From: Gallionella sp. UBA6045
GTDB taxonomy: Bacteria; Pseudomonadota; Gammaproteobacteria; Burkholderiales; Gallionellaceae
Length of the DNA stretch: 12,894 bases
Assembly (NCBI GenBank): GCA_002429165.1
Contig: DIYV01000201.1
Location: 14,415-27,308, forward strand
Direction: 5' to 3'
Shown here: piece after piece, positions 7,118 to 12,894 of the stretch
Position numbering within the stretch: the first letter of the stretch is position 1
How the letters are laid out: each line of letters opens with the position of its first letter
Program-made: the position numbers and the translations under genes
Notes under the pieces: model-generated
The model's database searches: none
What the model was told of the DNA's origin: nothing
What the model saw: the letters and a program-made list of their open reading frames with translations, nothing else

Positions 7118-7145
7118 GGCCTGTCCTGAGCCTCGTCAAAGGGCC
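7118..7145. repeat. Dispersed-type repeat in the mshA leader transcript
   Basis: GGCCTGTCCTGAGC and CTCGTCAAAGGG resemble a widespread intergenic repeat whose core is a GACAGGCTCAGG-like motif. This is a recollection of the motif, not a search. It lies between the proposed mshA promoter and the ribosome site, so it would be in the untranslated leader of the major pilin mRNA. Confidence 0.4.
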
Positions 7146-7202
7146 GCAGCCCAAATTATTGCAGAACTTTTAATTCACCCGCTAACACCCTGCCGCAGCA
7201 GG

Positions 7203-7232
7203 ATTTTATCAGGCAGAGCGCACTTTATGCAA
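7203..7232 (-). promoter_or_regulatory. Candidate extended -10 promoter for mshA
   Basis: Minus strand TTGCAT (7232-7227), 18 bases, then TGATAAAAT (7211-7203), which contains an extended TGn and a 5/6 match to TATAAT. It would start transcription about 100 bases before mshA. A second overlapping pair (TTGCAT at 7251-7246 with TAAAGT at 7228-7223, 17 bases apart) is weaker. I see no sigma-54 type GG-N10-GC pattern. Confidence 0.5.
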
Positions 7233-7268
7233 AGCCTGATTTAAATGCAACAACTATCTGTTTCAACC

Positions 7269-7320
7269 GATAAGTGGGATTTATTCGACGGATGAGCGGC
7301 ACTTATCACCGATGAGCGGC
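7269..7320. promoter_or_regulatory. Direct and inverted repeats upstream of the mshA promoter
   Basis: GATAAGTG (7269-7276) and CACTTATC (7300-7307) form an inverted pair. GATGAGCGGC occurs twice with a 20-base period (7291-7300 and 7311-7320), about two helical turns. They lie about 75-125 bases upstream of the expected transcription start, a usual position for activator or repressor sites. No known factor is assigned. Confidence 0.4.
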
Positions 7321-7331
7321 GCTGGCCGCTG

Positions 7332-7405
7332 CCCTCGCTCCTGCACCAAAGATAGGCAATCTGCTACTTCGCTGCGCTCGTGCAGAATTGACACTGTCGC
7401 GAGGG
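7332..7405. repeat. Nested inverted repeat after the membrane protein gene
   Basis: CCCTCGC (7332-7338) pairs with GCGAGGG (7399-7405) and, inside it, CTGCAC (7341-7346) with GTGCAG (7380-7385). The outer right arm ends next to the stop codon of the membrane protein gene (7408-7406). There is no T tract. It may be a transcript 3' structure or a decayed mobile repeat. Confidence 0.4.
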
Positions 7406-8020
7406 CTACACCAACCAACGGAACGTGACAAAAAACAGATATATGCTGCCCAGCAACAGCAGCCAGCCAGCCCTTTGCGCGTGGTGCATGACAAAACGAT
7501 CCACTTGACCGTGCGACTCATCCAGCACTTTGGTGGCGAGGCGCGAGGACACCCATTGGTTAGCCTCATCCTCTATGCCGCGCAACATGCTGGGACGCAA
7601 CCAAAGAAACAGCCCCACTATCAGCGCGACCGCACCAGAGATCAAAGCAGCCATCACCATGGCATTGAGCAGAACATCCAGCAGCTGTGACGGAAGCATC
7701 CTGCTCCAGCGTTGCAGCGTGTATGCTTTGTCGAACAGGAACCCGAAGTAGATAAGCATATAGGATGACCCGAGCACGATGAATATCCCCACCGCGCGAT
7801 GGTGTTGATGAAACCAGCGCTCGATGCTGACGCTGCGATCCAGCAACTGGCTGACAGCTCGCGTGGAAACCCAGCGATTCGCCACGCGATTGAACCGCTC
7901 CAGGAGCTGGGGCTTGAAGATCAGCAGCAGCGCCAATACCACACCAAACAAGGCGAAGACCAACAAAAGAATCGCCAGTTCGTGCCATAGGAATATATTA
8001 ACTGGATTGGTGTGAATCAT
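7406..8020 (-). CDS. Four-helix membrane protein built of two internal repeats, in the msh operon
   Basis: A 204-residue protein I cannot assign to a named family. Four hydrophobic segments (about 14-36, 76-96, 118-140 and 184-203) predict four membrane helices. The halves are homologous: ANRWVSTRAVSQLLD (47-61) matches ANQWVSSRLATKVLD (153-167), 106 residues apart, and each is followed by HHRA or HHAQRA, then a helix starting GIFIVLGSSYMLIYF or GWLLLLGSIYLFFV. Each half thus reads helix, amphipathic soluble stretch, helix. The start is supported by GGAG ten bases upstream; GGAGATACAT is identical before mshA. It lies between a prepilin gene and mshA on the same strand, where a pilus role (assembly or regulation) is a fair guess, but nothing in the sequence shows it. 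Confidence 0.8.
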   Translation of the reverse strand: MIHTNPVNIFLWHELAILLLVFALFGVVLALLLIFKPQLLERFNRVANRWVSTRAVSQLLDRSVSIERWFHQHHRAVGIFIVLGSSYMLIYFGFLFDKAYTLQRWSRMLPSQLLDVLLNAMVMAALISGAVALIVGLFLWLRPSMLRGIEDEANQWVSSRLATKVLDESHGQVDRFVMHHAQRAGWLLLLGSIYLFFVTFRWLV

Positions 8021-8091
8021 TTTGATGTATCTCCGTTAATCAGTCAGGGAGTCAATGCAGGACAGGCAAAGCTTATCATAAAGTAGTTGGG

Positions 8092-8742
8092 CTAAAACCA
8101 CGAATAGGGTTCGACCGGTTCAAACACAATACCGGTCAATTCATGGGGGGCGTTTTGCAATGAGGGCAGGCGCGATGCTGTGTAGTTCAAGACAACGTGA
8201 AAACGTATCCATTTCCTGCCATCCTTGCCCGGCTTGAAGTAATTGCTGTCTCGCACTTCATAGATCAGGTCGCGCGTCTTGAGATCGAACATCCAGTTGC
8301 CGGGCACCACCGCCTGCGGTGTGGGATCATAGAATTCACCGGAATAATTGCGCGGCCTTTTTTGCAGCCAGTTCATCGGATTATCCCGTGCCAAAGCCGC
8401 CACATCGGACGGCTTTCCGCGCGTCAGCATCTCCCCGTATTGCAGGGTCAGCGCGCTTTGTATCGTTCCAACCACTTGTACCATGGCCGTTTTCTCGGCC
8501 TGTTCCTGATAGAACATCATGCGGTTCATGAACAGTCCCATCAGGAACACGATGATGGTGATGACCACGATCAGTTCGAGCAGCGTGAAACCTCTTGAGG
8601 CGCCATAACCAGCGACTAGCCGGGCCTTGTTTGCTCGCCCGGTCGAATGGCCATGAGTTTCATCAAGTGCACGGCTTGAATCTTGAACCATGGAACTTGA
8701 ACCTTCAACCTTGAATCTTTTATCCTGGTATTGTTCGCTCAT
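8092..8742 (-). CDS. Prepilin with very long leader, at the mshF/mshB position
   Basis: A 216-residue prepilin if it starts at the ATG 8742-8740, which overlaps the mshG stop as ATGA. Up to Gly51 lies a hydrophilic leader, then FTLLELIVVITIIVFLMGLFM, the pilin helix with Glu at mature position 5. The soluble part contains RPRNYSGEFYDP, PGNWMFDLKTRDLIYEV and ends EPVEPYSWF. A GTG ten codons further upstream (8772) lies deep in mshG and is unlikely. A second ATG at 8691 would still give a 34-residue leader. Leader lengths above about 30 are unusual. Seven-base repeats fill part of the leader (8675-8723). In Vibrio-type loci mshF and mshB lie here; I cannot tell which of them this corresponds to, so no symbol is given. 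Confidence 0.82.
   Translation of the reverse strand: MSEQYQDKRFKVEGSSSMVQDSSRALDETHGHSTGRANKARLVAGYGASRGFTLLELIVVITIIVFLMGLFMNRMMFYQEQAEKTAMVQVVGTIQSALTLQYGEMLTRGKPSDVAALARDNPMNWLQKRPRNYSGEFYDPTPQAVVPGNWMFDLKTRDLIYEVRDSNYFKPGKDGRKWIRFHVVLNYTASRLPSLQNAPHELTGIVFEPVEPYSWF
8675..8723. repeat. Degenerate heptanucleotide tandem repeat in the prepilin leader
   Basis: Seven consecutive 7-base units on the plus strand: CTTGAAT, CTTGAAC, CATGGAA, CTTGAAC, CTTCAAC, CTTGAAT, CTTTTAT. Units 1, 2, 4, 5 and 6 differ by at most two bases; units 3 and 7 are degraded. The array lies in frame within the leader of the prepilin at 8092-8742 (residues about 7-23). A change of one unit would shift the frame; three units would keep it. 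Confidence 0.7.
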
Positions 8743-9977
8743 CGGTGCAGCGCCGCTCTGCCCAGATCCCACATCGGCAGGAACACGCCCAGCGCAAGGA
8801 TCAACACCAGAATGCCGAGTGCCACGATCAGGATAGGCTCGATCTTTGCGCTGAGGTTGGCGACTTCGTATTTGACTTCGCGTTCGTACATCTCGGCAAC
8901 CTCGAACATCATGCCGTCCATGTCACCGCTTTCTTCGCCCACCGAGATCATCTGCAACACCACCGGATTGAACACCTCTGCGGCGACTGCGGTACGCAGG
9001 ATACTCTCGCCGCGCTCCACGCCATCGCGCATCTGTTCGATGCGGCTGCGCATGAATTCATTGTCCACCACCAGGCTGATCACGTTCATTCCCTGCAGGA
9101 TCGGCATCCCGCTCTTGAATGACAGCGCCATACCACGCGCAAAACGCGACAGCGTGGCTTTGAGAATGATAGTCCCGACCACCGGGAGCTTGAATTTGTG
9201 CTTGTCCCACTTGTAGCGGCCATCCGGCGTGCTGATGTAGAAGCGCAGGCCCATTACCGTTGCGACCAACATCGCCAGCATAAGCAGCCAATAATTCACC
9301 ATGAAACCTGAGAAGCCGATCAACATCTTGGTGATGGTCGGAAGTTCGGCATGAAACCCCGCATACACTTTGGCGAAAGCGGGAATCACGAACAGATTGA
9401 TGATGATGATGGCGACCGCCATCGCCATGATCACGAAGCTGGGGTAGCGCATCGCGGTCTTGATGCGCTCGCGCATATCGCGCTCGAATTCAAGATAGTC
9501 AAACAGCCGGATGAATGTTTCATCCAGCATGCCGGTCATTTCACCGACCTGCACCATGCTGACATAGAACGGTGAGAACACCTTGGGATGGAGGCGCATC
9601 GCGGAGCTGAGTTCGCGCCCGCTATCCAGGCTTTCGCGCAAGTCCTGAATCAACGCAGAAAAGGTCGGGTTCTGTGTGGATTCCTGCAAGCCCGCCAGTG
9701 CGCGCATGATAGGGACACCCGCTTTAAGCAATGTGTACATCTGACGGCTGAACAGCATCAGGTCCATCGGGCTGACCGGCTGCTCGGTCAACCGGCGTTT
9801 GAGCCAGCCCGGCTTGCCGGGTGCGCTATCAAGCAAACCGCGAGACTGGGTGATTTCGACGGGCGTGATACCGGTGTTCATCAGCTGGTTGGCAATGGTG
9901 CCGCTGTCATCGCCTTCCAGTGTGCCCTCCACCAGATCGCCGCGGCCGTTGCGCCCCTTGTAGGCAAACACGCCCAT
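8739..9977 (-). CDS. mshG: MshG, GspF/PilC-family inner-membrane platform protein
   Basis: A 412-residue member of the GspF/PilC family, the membrane platform that couples the assembly ATPase to pilin polymerisation. An N-terminal segment (MGVFAYKGRNGRGDLVEGTLEG) is followed by two related T2SSF cytoplasmic domains, at about 70-194 (SPMDLMLFSRQMYTLLKAGVPI...VQVGEMTGMLDETF) and 272-396 (RFARGMALSFKSGMPIL...ISVGEESGDMDGMM). Each precedes a hydrophobic helix, and a further helical pair lies in between (about 170-245). The final helix is near 385-405 (ILIVALGILVLILALGVF). The length is normal. It starts two bases after the mshE stop with a GAG-type site, and its stop overlaps the next ATG, so mshE-mshG-prepilin is one translational string. 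Confidence 0.92.
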   Translation of the reverse strand: MGVFAYKGRNGRGDLVEGTLEGDDSGTIANQLMNTGITPVEITQSRGLLDSAPGKPGWLKRRLTEQPVSPMDLMLFSRQMYTLLKAGVPIMRALAGLQESTQNPTFSALIQDLRESLDSGRELSSAMRLHPKVFSPFYVSMVQVGEMTGMLDETFIRLFDYLEFERDMRERIKTAMRYPSFVIMAMAVAIIIINLFVIPAFAKVYAGFHAELPTITKMLIGFSGFMVNYWLLMLAMLVATVMGLRFYISTPDGRYKWDKHKFKLPVVGTIILKATLSRFARGMALSFKSGMPILQGMNVISLVVDNEFMRSRIEQMRDGVERGESILRTAVAAEVFNPVVLQMISVGEESGDMDGMMFEVAEMYEREVKYEVANLSAKIEPILIVALGILVLILALGVFLPMWDLGRAALHR

Positions 9978-9979
9978 CG

Positions 9980-11683
9980 TTACTCTTCTACCCGGTTACT
10001 GATGCCCATCACTTCGGCGACCGTGGTGCGTCCCTGATTCATTTCTTTCATGGCATGATTCAACATCGTCTCGCCCTGCAAGCGCTCGCGCGCCACTTCC
10101 AGGAACCGGGTGGCACTTTCATGCCCCGCCGCCTCGACCATTTCCTGGTTCATTTCCAGCATTTCATACACCCCCATACGGCCGCGATAACCGGTGCCAT
10201 TGCAATGCGAGCAACCGCGGCCATGCTTTAAGCCTTGCCATTGTTCACGCTTCAAGCCTTCCGCCTCCATCCATATTACTTCCTGGGGTGTCGGGCTATG
10301 CGGCTCACTGCAGCTTTCACACACACGGCGCAGCAGACGTTGCGCGAGCACTGCCTGCACCGAGGAAGCCACCATGAAACGCGGCACGCCCATATCGACA
10401 AAGCGGAACAATGTGCCTGCTGCATCGCGGGTGTGCAGGGTGGACAATACCAGGTGACCGGTCATCGCGGCGCGCAGCCCGATCTGTGCGGTCTCCGCAT
10501 CGCGCATTTCACCGACCAGGATGATGTCCGGATCCTGCCGCAATGCGGAGCGCAACACGCGTGAAAAAGTCAGGTCGATCTTTTCGTTCACCTGCACCTG
10601 ATTGATGCCGGGCAAACGGTATTCCACCGGGTCTTCGACGGTGATGATCTTCTTGCTGAGGGTGTTGATCTCGGACAAAGCGGAATAAAGGGTGGTGGTC
10701 TTGCCGCTGCCGGTTGGTCCCGTCACCAATACCATGCCGTTGCTGCGCCGGATGATTTCGCGGAAGCGTTTCAGCATTTCCGGCGGCATACCCAGTTTTT
10801 CCAGACCGATCATTCCGCCATCCTGACGCAACAACCGCATCACCACTGATTCGCCGTTTTGCGTGGGGCAGCTGGCGATACGCACATCCACAACCTGATC
10901 GCGCACCCGCACATTGAAACGTCCGTCCTGTGGCAGCCGTTTTTCGGAAATATCCAGGCCGGACATCAGCTTGAGACGCAACACCAAAGCGGGCGCAATT
11001 TTACTGTCGGCTTCGGTTTGCACATGCAGCACACCGTCGATGCGGAAACGTATCACCACCCGGTCTTCCTGCGGTTCGATATGAATGTCCGAAGCGCGGA
11101 CCTGCGAGGCATCGTCAAACATGCTCTGCAACAACTTGACTACCGGCGCCTCCTCCGTGCCGACGTTATCCGTCATCGCGCCAAAGTCCACATAGCTGTC
11201 GCCTATGTCCTCACTGAGTTCACGCGCCAACCCGGAGATTTCATCGGTGCGCCGATAACCGCGATCGATGCTTTCCAGCAACTGTCCTTCGGTGACCACC
11301 GCTATGTCGATATCACGTTTGACGATGCGCGTAATTTCATCAAAGGAAGACAGGTCGGTCGGATCGGCCATACCGACCAGCAGCGTGCCGTTGCGCTCTT
11401 CCAGTACCATCGCGCGGAAACGTCGCGCCTGGCTTTCCTGCAGCAACCTTACCAATTCGATATTGATGTTGTAATACTTGAGATTGATGTAAGGAATGTT
11501 AAGTTGCTTGCCGAGCGCCTCGGAAATATGTTCTTCGGTGACAAAAGCATTGTCCACCAGCAGGCGCCCCAGCTTGCGTCCGCTGCGTTTCTGCTGCTCA
11601 AGTGCGAATTTAAGCTGCTCTTGCGAAATCAGCTTTTGCTGAACCAGCAAATCACCTAAGCGAACTTTCTCCGGACGCGCCAT
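9980..11683 (-). CDS. mshE: MshE, pilus assembly ATPase with c-di-GMP-binding MshEN domain
   Basis: A 567-residue GspE/PilB-family hexameric ATPase that powers pilus extension from the cytoplasmic side of the inner membrane. The N-terminus carries two 24-residue MshEN motifs, residues 8-31 (RLGDLLV...L...L..Q) and 37-60 (KLGRLLV...I...L..Q), spaced by five residues, the pattern known to bind c-di-GMP. The core has Walker A GPTGSGKT (322-329), Walker B and acidic box VGEMRD (390-395), a His-box segment HLVLSTLHTRDA just after, and a zinc-type tetracysteine C455/C458 and C491/C494. All catalytic motifs look intact and the length is normal. AGGAGA before the ATG is a strong ribosome site. It is the first gene of the msh locus and lies divergent from trmL. 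Confidence 0.95.
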   Translation of the reverse strand: MARPEKVRLGDLLVQQKLISQEQLKFALEQQKRSGRKLGRLLVDNAFVTEEHISEALGKQLNIPYINLKYYNINIELVRLLQESQARRFRAMVLEERNGTLLVGMADPTDLSSFDEITRIVKRDIDIAVVTEGQLLESIDRGYRRTDEISGLARELSEDIGDSYVDFGAMTDNVGTEEAPVVKLLQSMFDDASQVRASDIHIEPQEDRVVIRFRIDGVLHVQTEADSKIAPALVLRLKLMSGLDISEKRLPQDGRFNVRVRDQVVDVRIASCPTQNGESVVMRLLRQDGGMIGLEKLGMPPEMLKRFREIIRRSNGMVLVTGPTGSGKTTTLYSALSEINTLSKKIITVEDPVEYRLPGINQVQVNEKIDLTFSRVLRSALRQDPDIILVGEMRDAETAQIGLRAAMTGHLVLSTLHTRDAAGTLFRFVDMGVPRFMVASSVQAVLAQRLLRRVCESCSEPHSPTPQEVIWMEAEGLKREQWQGLKHGRGCSHCNGTGYRGRMGVYEMLEMNQEMVEAAGHESATRFLEVARERLQGETMLNHAMKEMNQGRTTVAEVMGISNRVEE

Positions 11684-11732
11684 AATTCTCTCCTGAATGA
11701 ATTTTTCTGCAACTCAGCTTTTGTAGACGCGG

Positions 11733-11761
11733 AAGTTAGCCGTTTTTCATGATGATGACAA
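11733..11761 (-). promoter_or_regulatory. Candidate promoter for mshE
   Basis: Minus strand TTGTCA (11761-11756; 5/6 to consensus), 17 bases, TAACTT (11738-11733; 3/6). The -10 is poor. It is the best spacing I can find in the 98-bp gap between mshE and trmL. For trmL I found no convincing promoter or Shine-Dalgarno in the same gap. Confidence 0.28.
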
Positions 11762-11781
11762 GGACTTAGCGGGTATTTTTT

Positions 11782-12249
11782 ATGTTTCACGTTATCCTTT
11801 ATCAACCGGAGATTCCGCCCAACACCGGCAATATCATCCGCCTGTGCGCCAATACCGGTTGTCACTTGCATTTGATCAAACCGCTGGGTTTCACGCTGGA
11901 GGACAAACAACTGGTTCGTGCCGGACTGGATTACCATGAGTTTGCGACCCTGCGCGTGCACGACGCTTTGCATGACTGCCTGTCGGCATTCGATCCGGCA
12001 CGTGTGTTCGCGCTCACCACCAAGGGCTCGCAGAATTTCTATCAGTTGCGTTACCGGATCGGGGACGCCTTTTTATTCGGCCCCGAGAGCCGCGGCTTGC
12101 CCGCCGAAGTGCTGAGCCGGTTTGATTCAGACCGGCGCGTGCGATTGCCGATGCTGCCGGACAACCGCAGCCTGAATCTGTCCAACACGGTGGCAGTGGC
12201 GGTATTCGAGGCATGGCGCCAGTGCGGGTTCGAGGGCGCACTATCCTGA
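11782..12249 (+). CDS. trmL: TrmL, tRNA (cytidine/uridine-34-2'-O)-methyltransferase
   Basis: A 155-residue SPOUT-class methyltransferase that uses S-adenosylmethionine to methylate the 2'-O of the wobble nucleotide (position 34) in certain leucine tRNAs. It acts as a cytosolic dimer with a trefoil knot. The three SPOUT motifs are visible: PPNTGNIIR (12-20), LFGPESRGLP (98-107) and RSLNLSNTVAVAVFEAW (129-145). The length is normal for TrmL/YibK. It is divergent from mshE and convergent with hemW, and I see no functional tie to the pilus genes. The start is the only sensible ATG (MFHVILYQP), although the ribosome site upstream is weak. Confidence 0.92.
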   Translation: MFHVILYQPEIPPNTGNIIRLCANTGCHLHLIKPLGFTLEDKQLVRAGLDYHEFATLRVHDALHDCLSAFDPARVFALTTKGSQNFYQLRYRIGDAFLFGPESRGLPAEVLSRFDSDRRVRLPMLPDNRSLNLSNTVAVAVFEAWRQCGFEGALS

Positions 12250-12263
12250 AAACAGAAGTCGTA

Positions 12264-12349
12264 GGATGGGTGGAGCGTAGCGATACCCATCAATCGTTGG
12301 CATGGAAAAAAACCGCATGGCGATGGGTATCACTACGCTTTAATCATCC
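12264..12349. repeat. 28-base inverted repeat between convergent trmL and hemW
   Basis: GGATGGGTGGAGCGTAGC... (12264-12291) and its inverted partner (12322-12349, ending in ATCATCC) match at about 22 of 28 positions, with strong outer GGATG, middle AGCGTAG and inner GATACCCATC blocks. The 30-base loop is AT/A-rich. The GTAGGATGGGT motif is, as I remember, common as a dispersed repeat in many proteobacteria. A hairpin at a convergent gene junction could serve as a bidirectional terminator. Confidence 0.7.
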
Positions 12350-12357
12350 CTGCATTT

Positions 12358-12894
12358 TTACGTTTTCTCTCCAAGAAATATCTCCAGCAGATCGTTCAAG
12401 AATCGTTGCCCCATCTTTGTCGGCGCGATACGCTGATGATCCCTGAACAATAGCCCACGCTTCTCCGCTTCCGCCAATTCGCGCTGAATCCCGAGCAGGG
12501 ACAAACTGGTGCGCTCCTGGAACAGCACGCTGTCGAAGCCTTCGTTCAAGCGCAGCGCATTCATCATGAATTCGAATCCCAATTCTTCGCTGCCGACCTC
12601 GGTTTCGGTTTGTATCGGTGCGCCTTTGCCGACTTGCTGCATATACGCTTGCGGCTGCTTGTAGCGCGCCTGGCGCATGATCTTGCCGGGAAAACTCAGC
12701 TTGCTGTGCGCACCCGCGCCTATGCCCAGGTAATCGCCAAATTTCCAGTAGTTGAGATTGTGCCTGGCGCGGCGCTTCGGTTGGGCGAAAGCGGAAGTCT
12801 CGTAGTGCTGATAACCCGCTGCCGCCAGTATTTCCTCGATGCGCTGCTGCATGTCGCTGCTCGCATCGTCGTCCGGCAACGAGGGCGGATTGCG
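12358..12894 (-). CDS. hemW: HemW-type radical SAM protein, C-terminal part only
   Basis: The last 178 residues of a protein that continues past the right edge. It begins RNPPSLPDDD and continues with GYQHYETSAFAQP, RHNLNYWKFGDYLGIGAGAHSKL and a C-terminal winged-helix region (LLGIQRELAEAEKRGLL...TKMGQRFLNDLLEIFL). These are hallmarks of HemW, the HemN-like radical SAM protein that acts as a heme chaperone rather than as a coproporphyrinogen dehydrogenase. The catalytic CxxxCxxC region would lie outside the window, so I cannot check it. The frame is open from base 12894. It converges with trmL and is not linked to pilus genes. Confidence 0.88.
   Translation of the reverse strand, partial: RNPPSLPDDDASSDMQQRIEEILAAAGYQHYETSAFAQPKRRARHNLNYWKFGDYLGIGAGAHSKLSFPGKIMRQARYKQPQAYMQQVGKGAPIQTETEVGSEELGFEFMMNALRLNEGFDSVLFQERTSLSLLGIQRELAEAEKRGLLFRDHQRIAPTKMGQRFLNDLLEIFLGEKT

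Noticed and set aside
7093..7405. Sigma-54 promoter or riboswitch before mshA
   Set aside because: No GG/GC -24/-12 pair with ten-base spacing and no recognisable aptamer core; only weak sigma-70-like boxes and inverted repeats are seen.
8742..8772. Upstream GTG start of the prepilin at 8772
   Set aside because: It would overlap mshG by 34 bases and has no ribosome site; the ATG at 8742 forms the ATGA overlap typical of coupled genes.
10859..11659. 266-codon open frame on the plus strand
   Set aside because: Antisense to mshE, which has complete catalytic motifs on the minus strand; the plus-strand protein shows no family features.

Overview
The window reads as one end of a mannose-sensitive haemagglutinin (MSHA)-type type IV pilus locus of a proteobacterium, most likely a betaproteobacterium. 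That placement rests on the gene order, on the neighbouring trmL and hemW genes and on the short intergenic repeats; I have no marker gene to confirm it, so it is an inference. Except for trmL, every gene is on the minus strand, so the locus is read from right to left.

Right edge (11.7-12.9 kb): hemW (3' part only) and trmL converge on a 28-base inverted repeat. trmL is divergent from mshE across 98 bp, where the msh locus begins.

Pilus block (0.9-11.7 kb, minus strand), in order of transcription: mshE (assembly ATPase with a c-di-GMP-binding N-terminus), mshG (platform protein), a prepilin with an unusually long leader, a four-helix membrane protein made of two repeats, mshA (major pilin), then the minor pilins mshC, mshD, mshO and mshP, a decayed second mshP, and mshQ (large exported adhesin-like protein with Ig-like domains and a C-terminal DUF6701 region). 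mshE-mshG-prepilin and mshC-mshD-mshO-mshP are tightly packed with 1-17 base overlaps or 2-base gaps. mshA sits apart, with its own candidate promoter and a clear intrinsic terminator behind it, as expected for the most abundant subunit.

Left edge (1-0.9 kb): a 494-bp spacer crowded with hairpins and short repeats separates mshQ from mshI, whose first 127 codons are in the window. The remaining msh genes (mshJKLMN type) are presumably further left.

How it works together: MshE hydrolyses ATP at the inner membrane and MshG couples this to polymerisation of MshA. The minor prepilins and MshQ would form or decorate the tip, and MshI belongs to the PilM-like inner-membrane alignment complex. The conserved MshEN motifs suggest that c-di-GMP controls assembly.

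The less ordinary elements are the duplicated membrane protein inside the operon, repeat-derived DNA that encodes the cleaved leaders of two prepilins, the mshP remnant, and the structured repeat cluster in which mshQ terminates.
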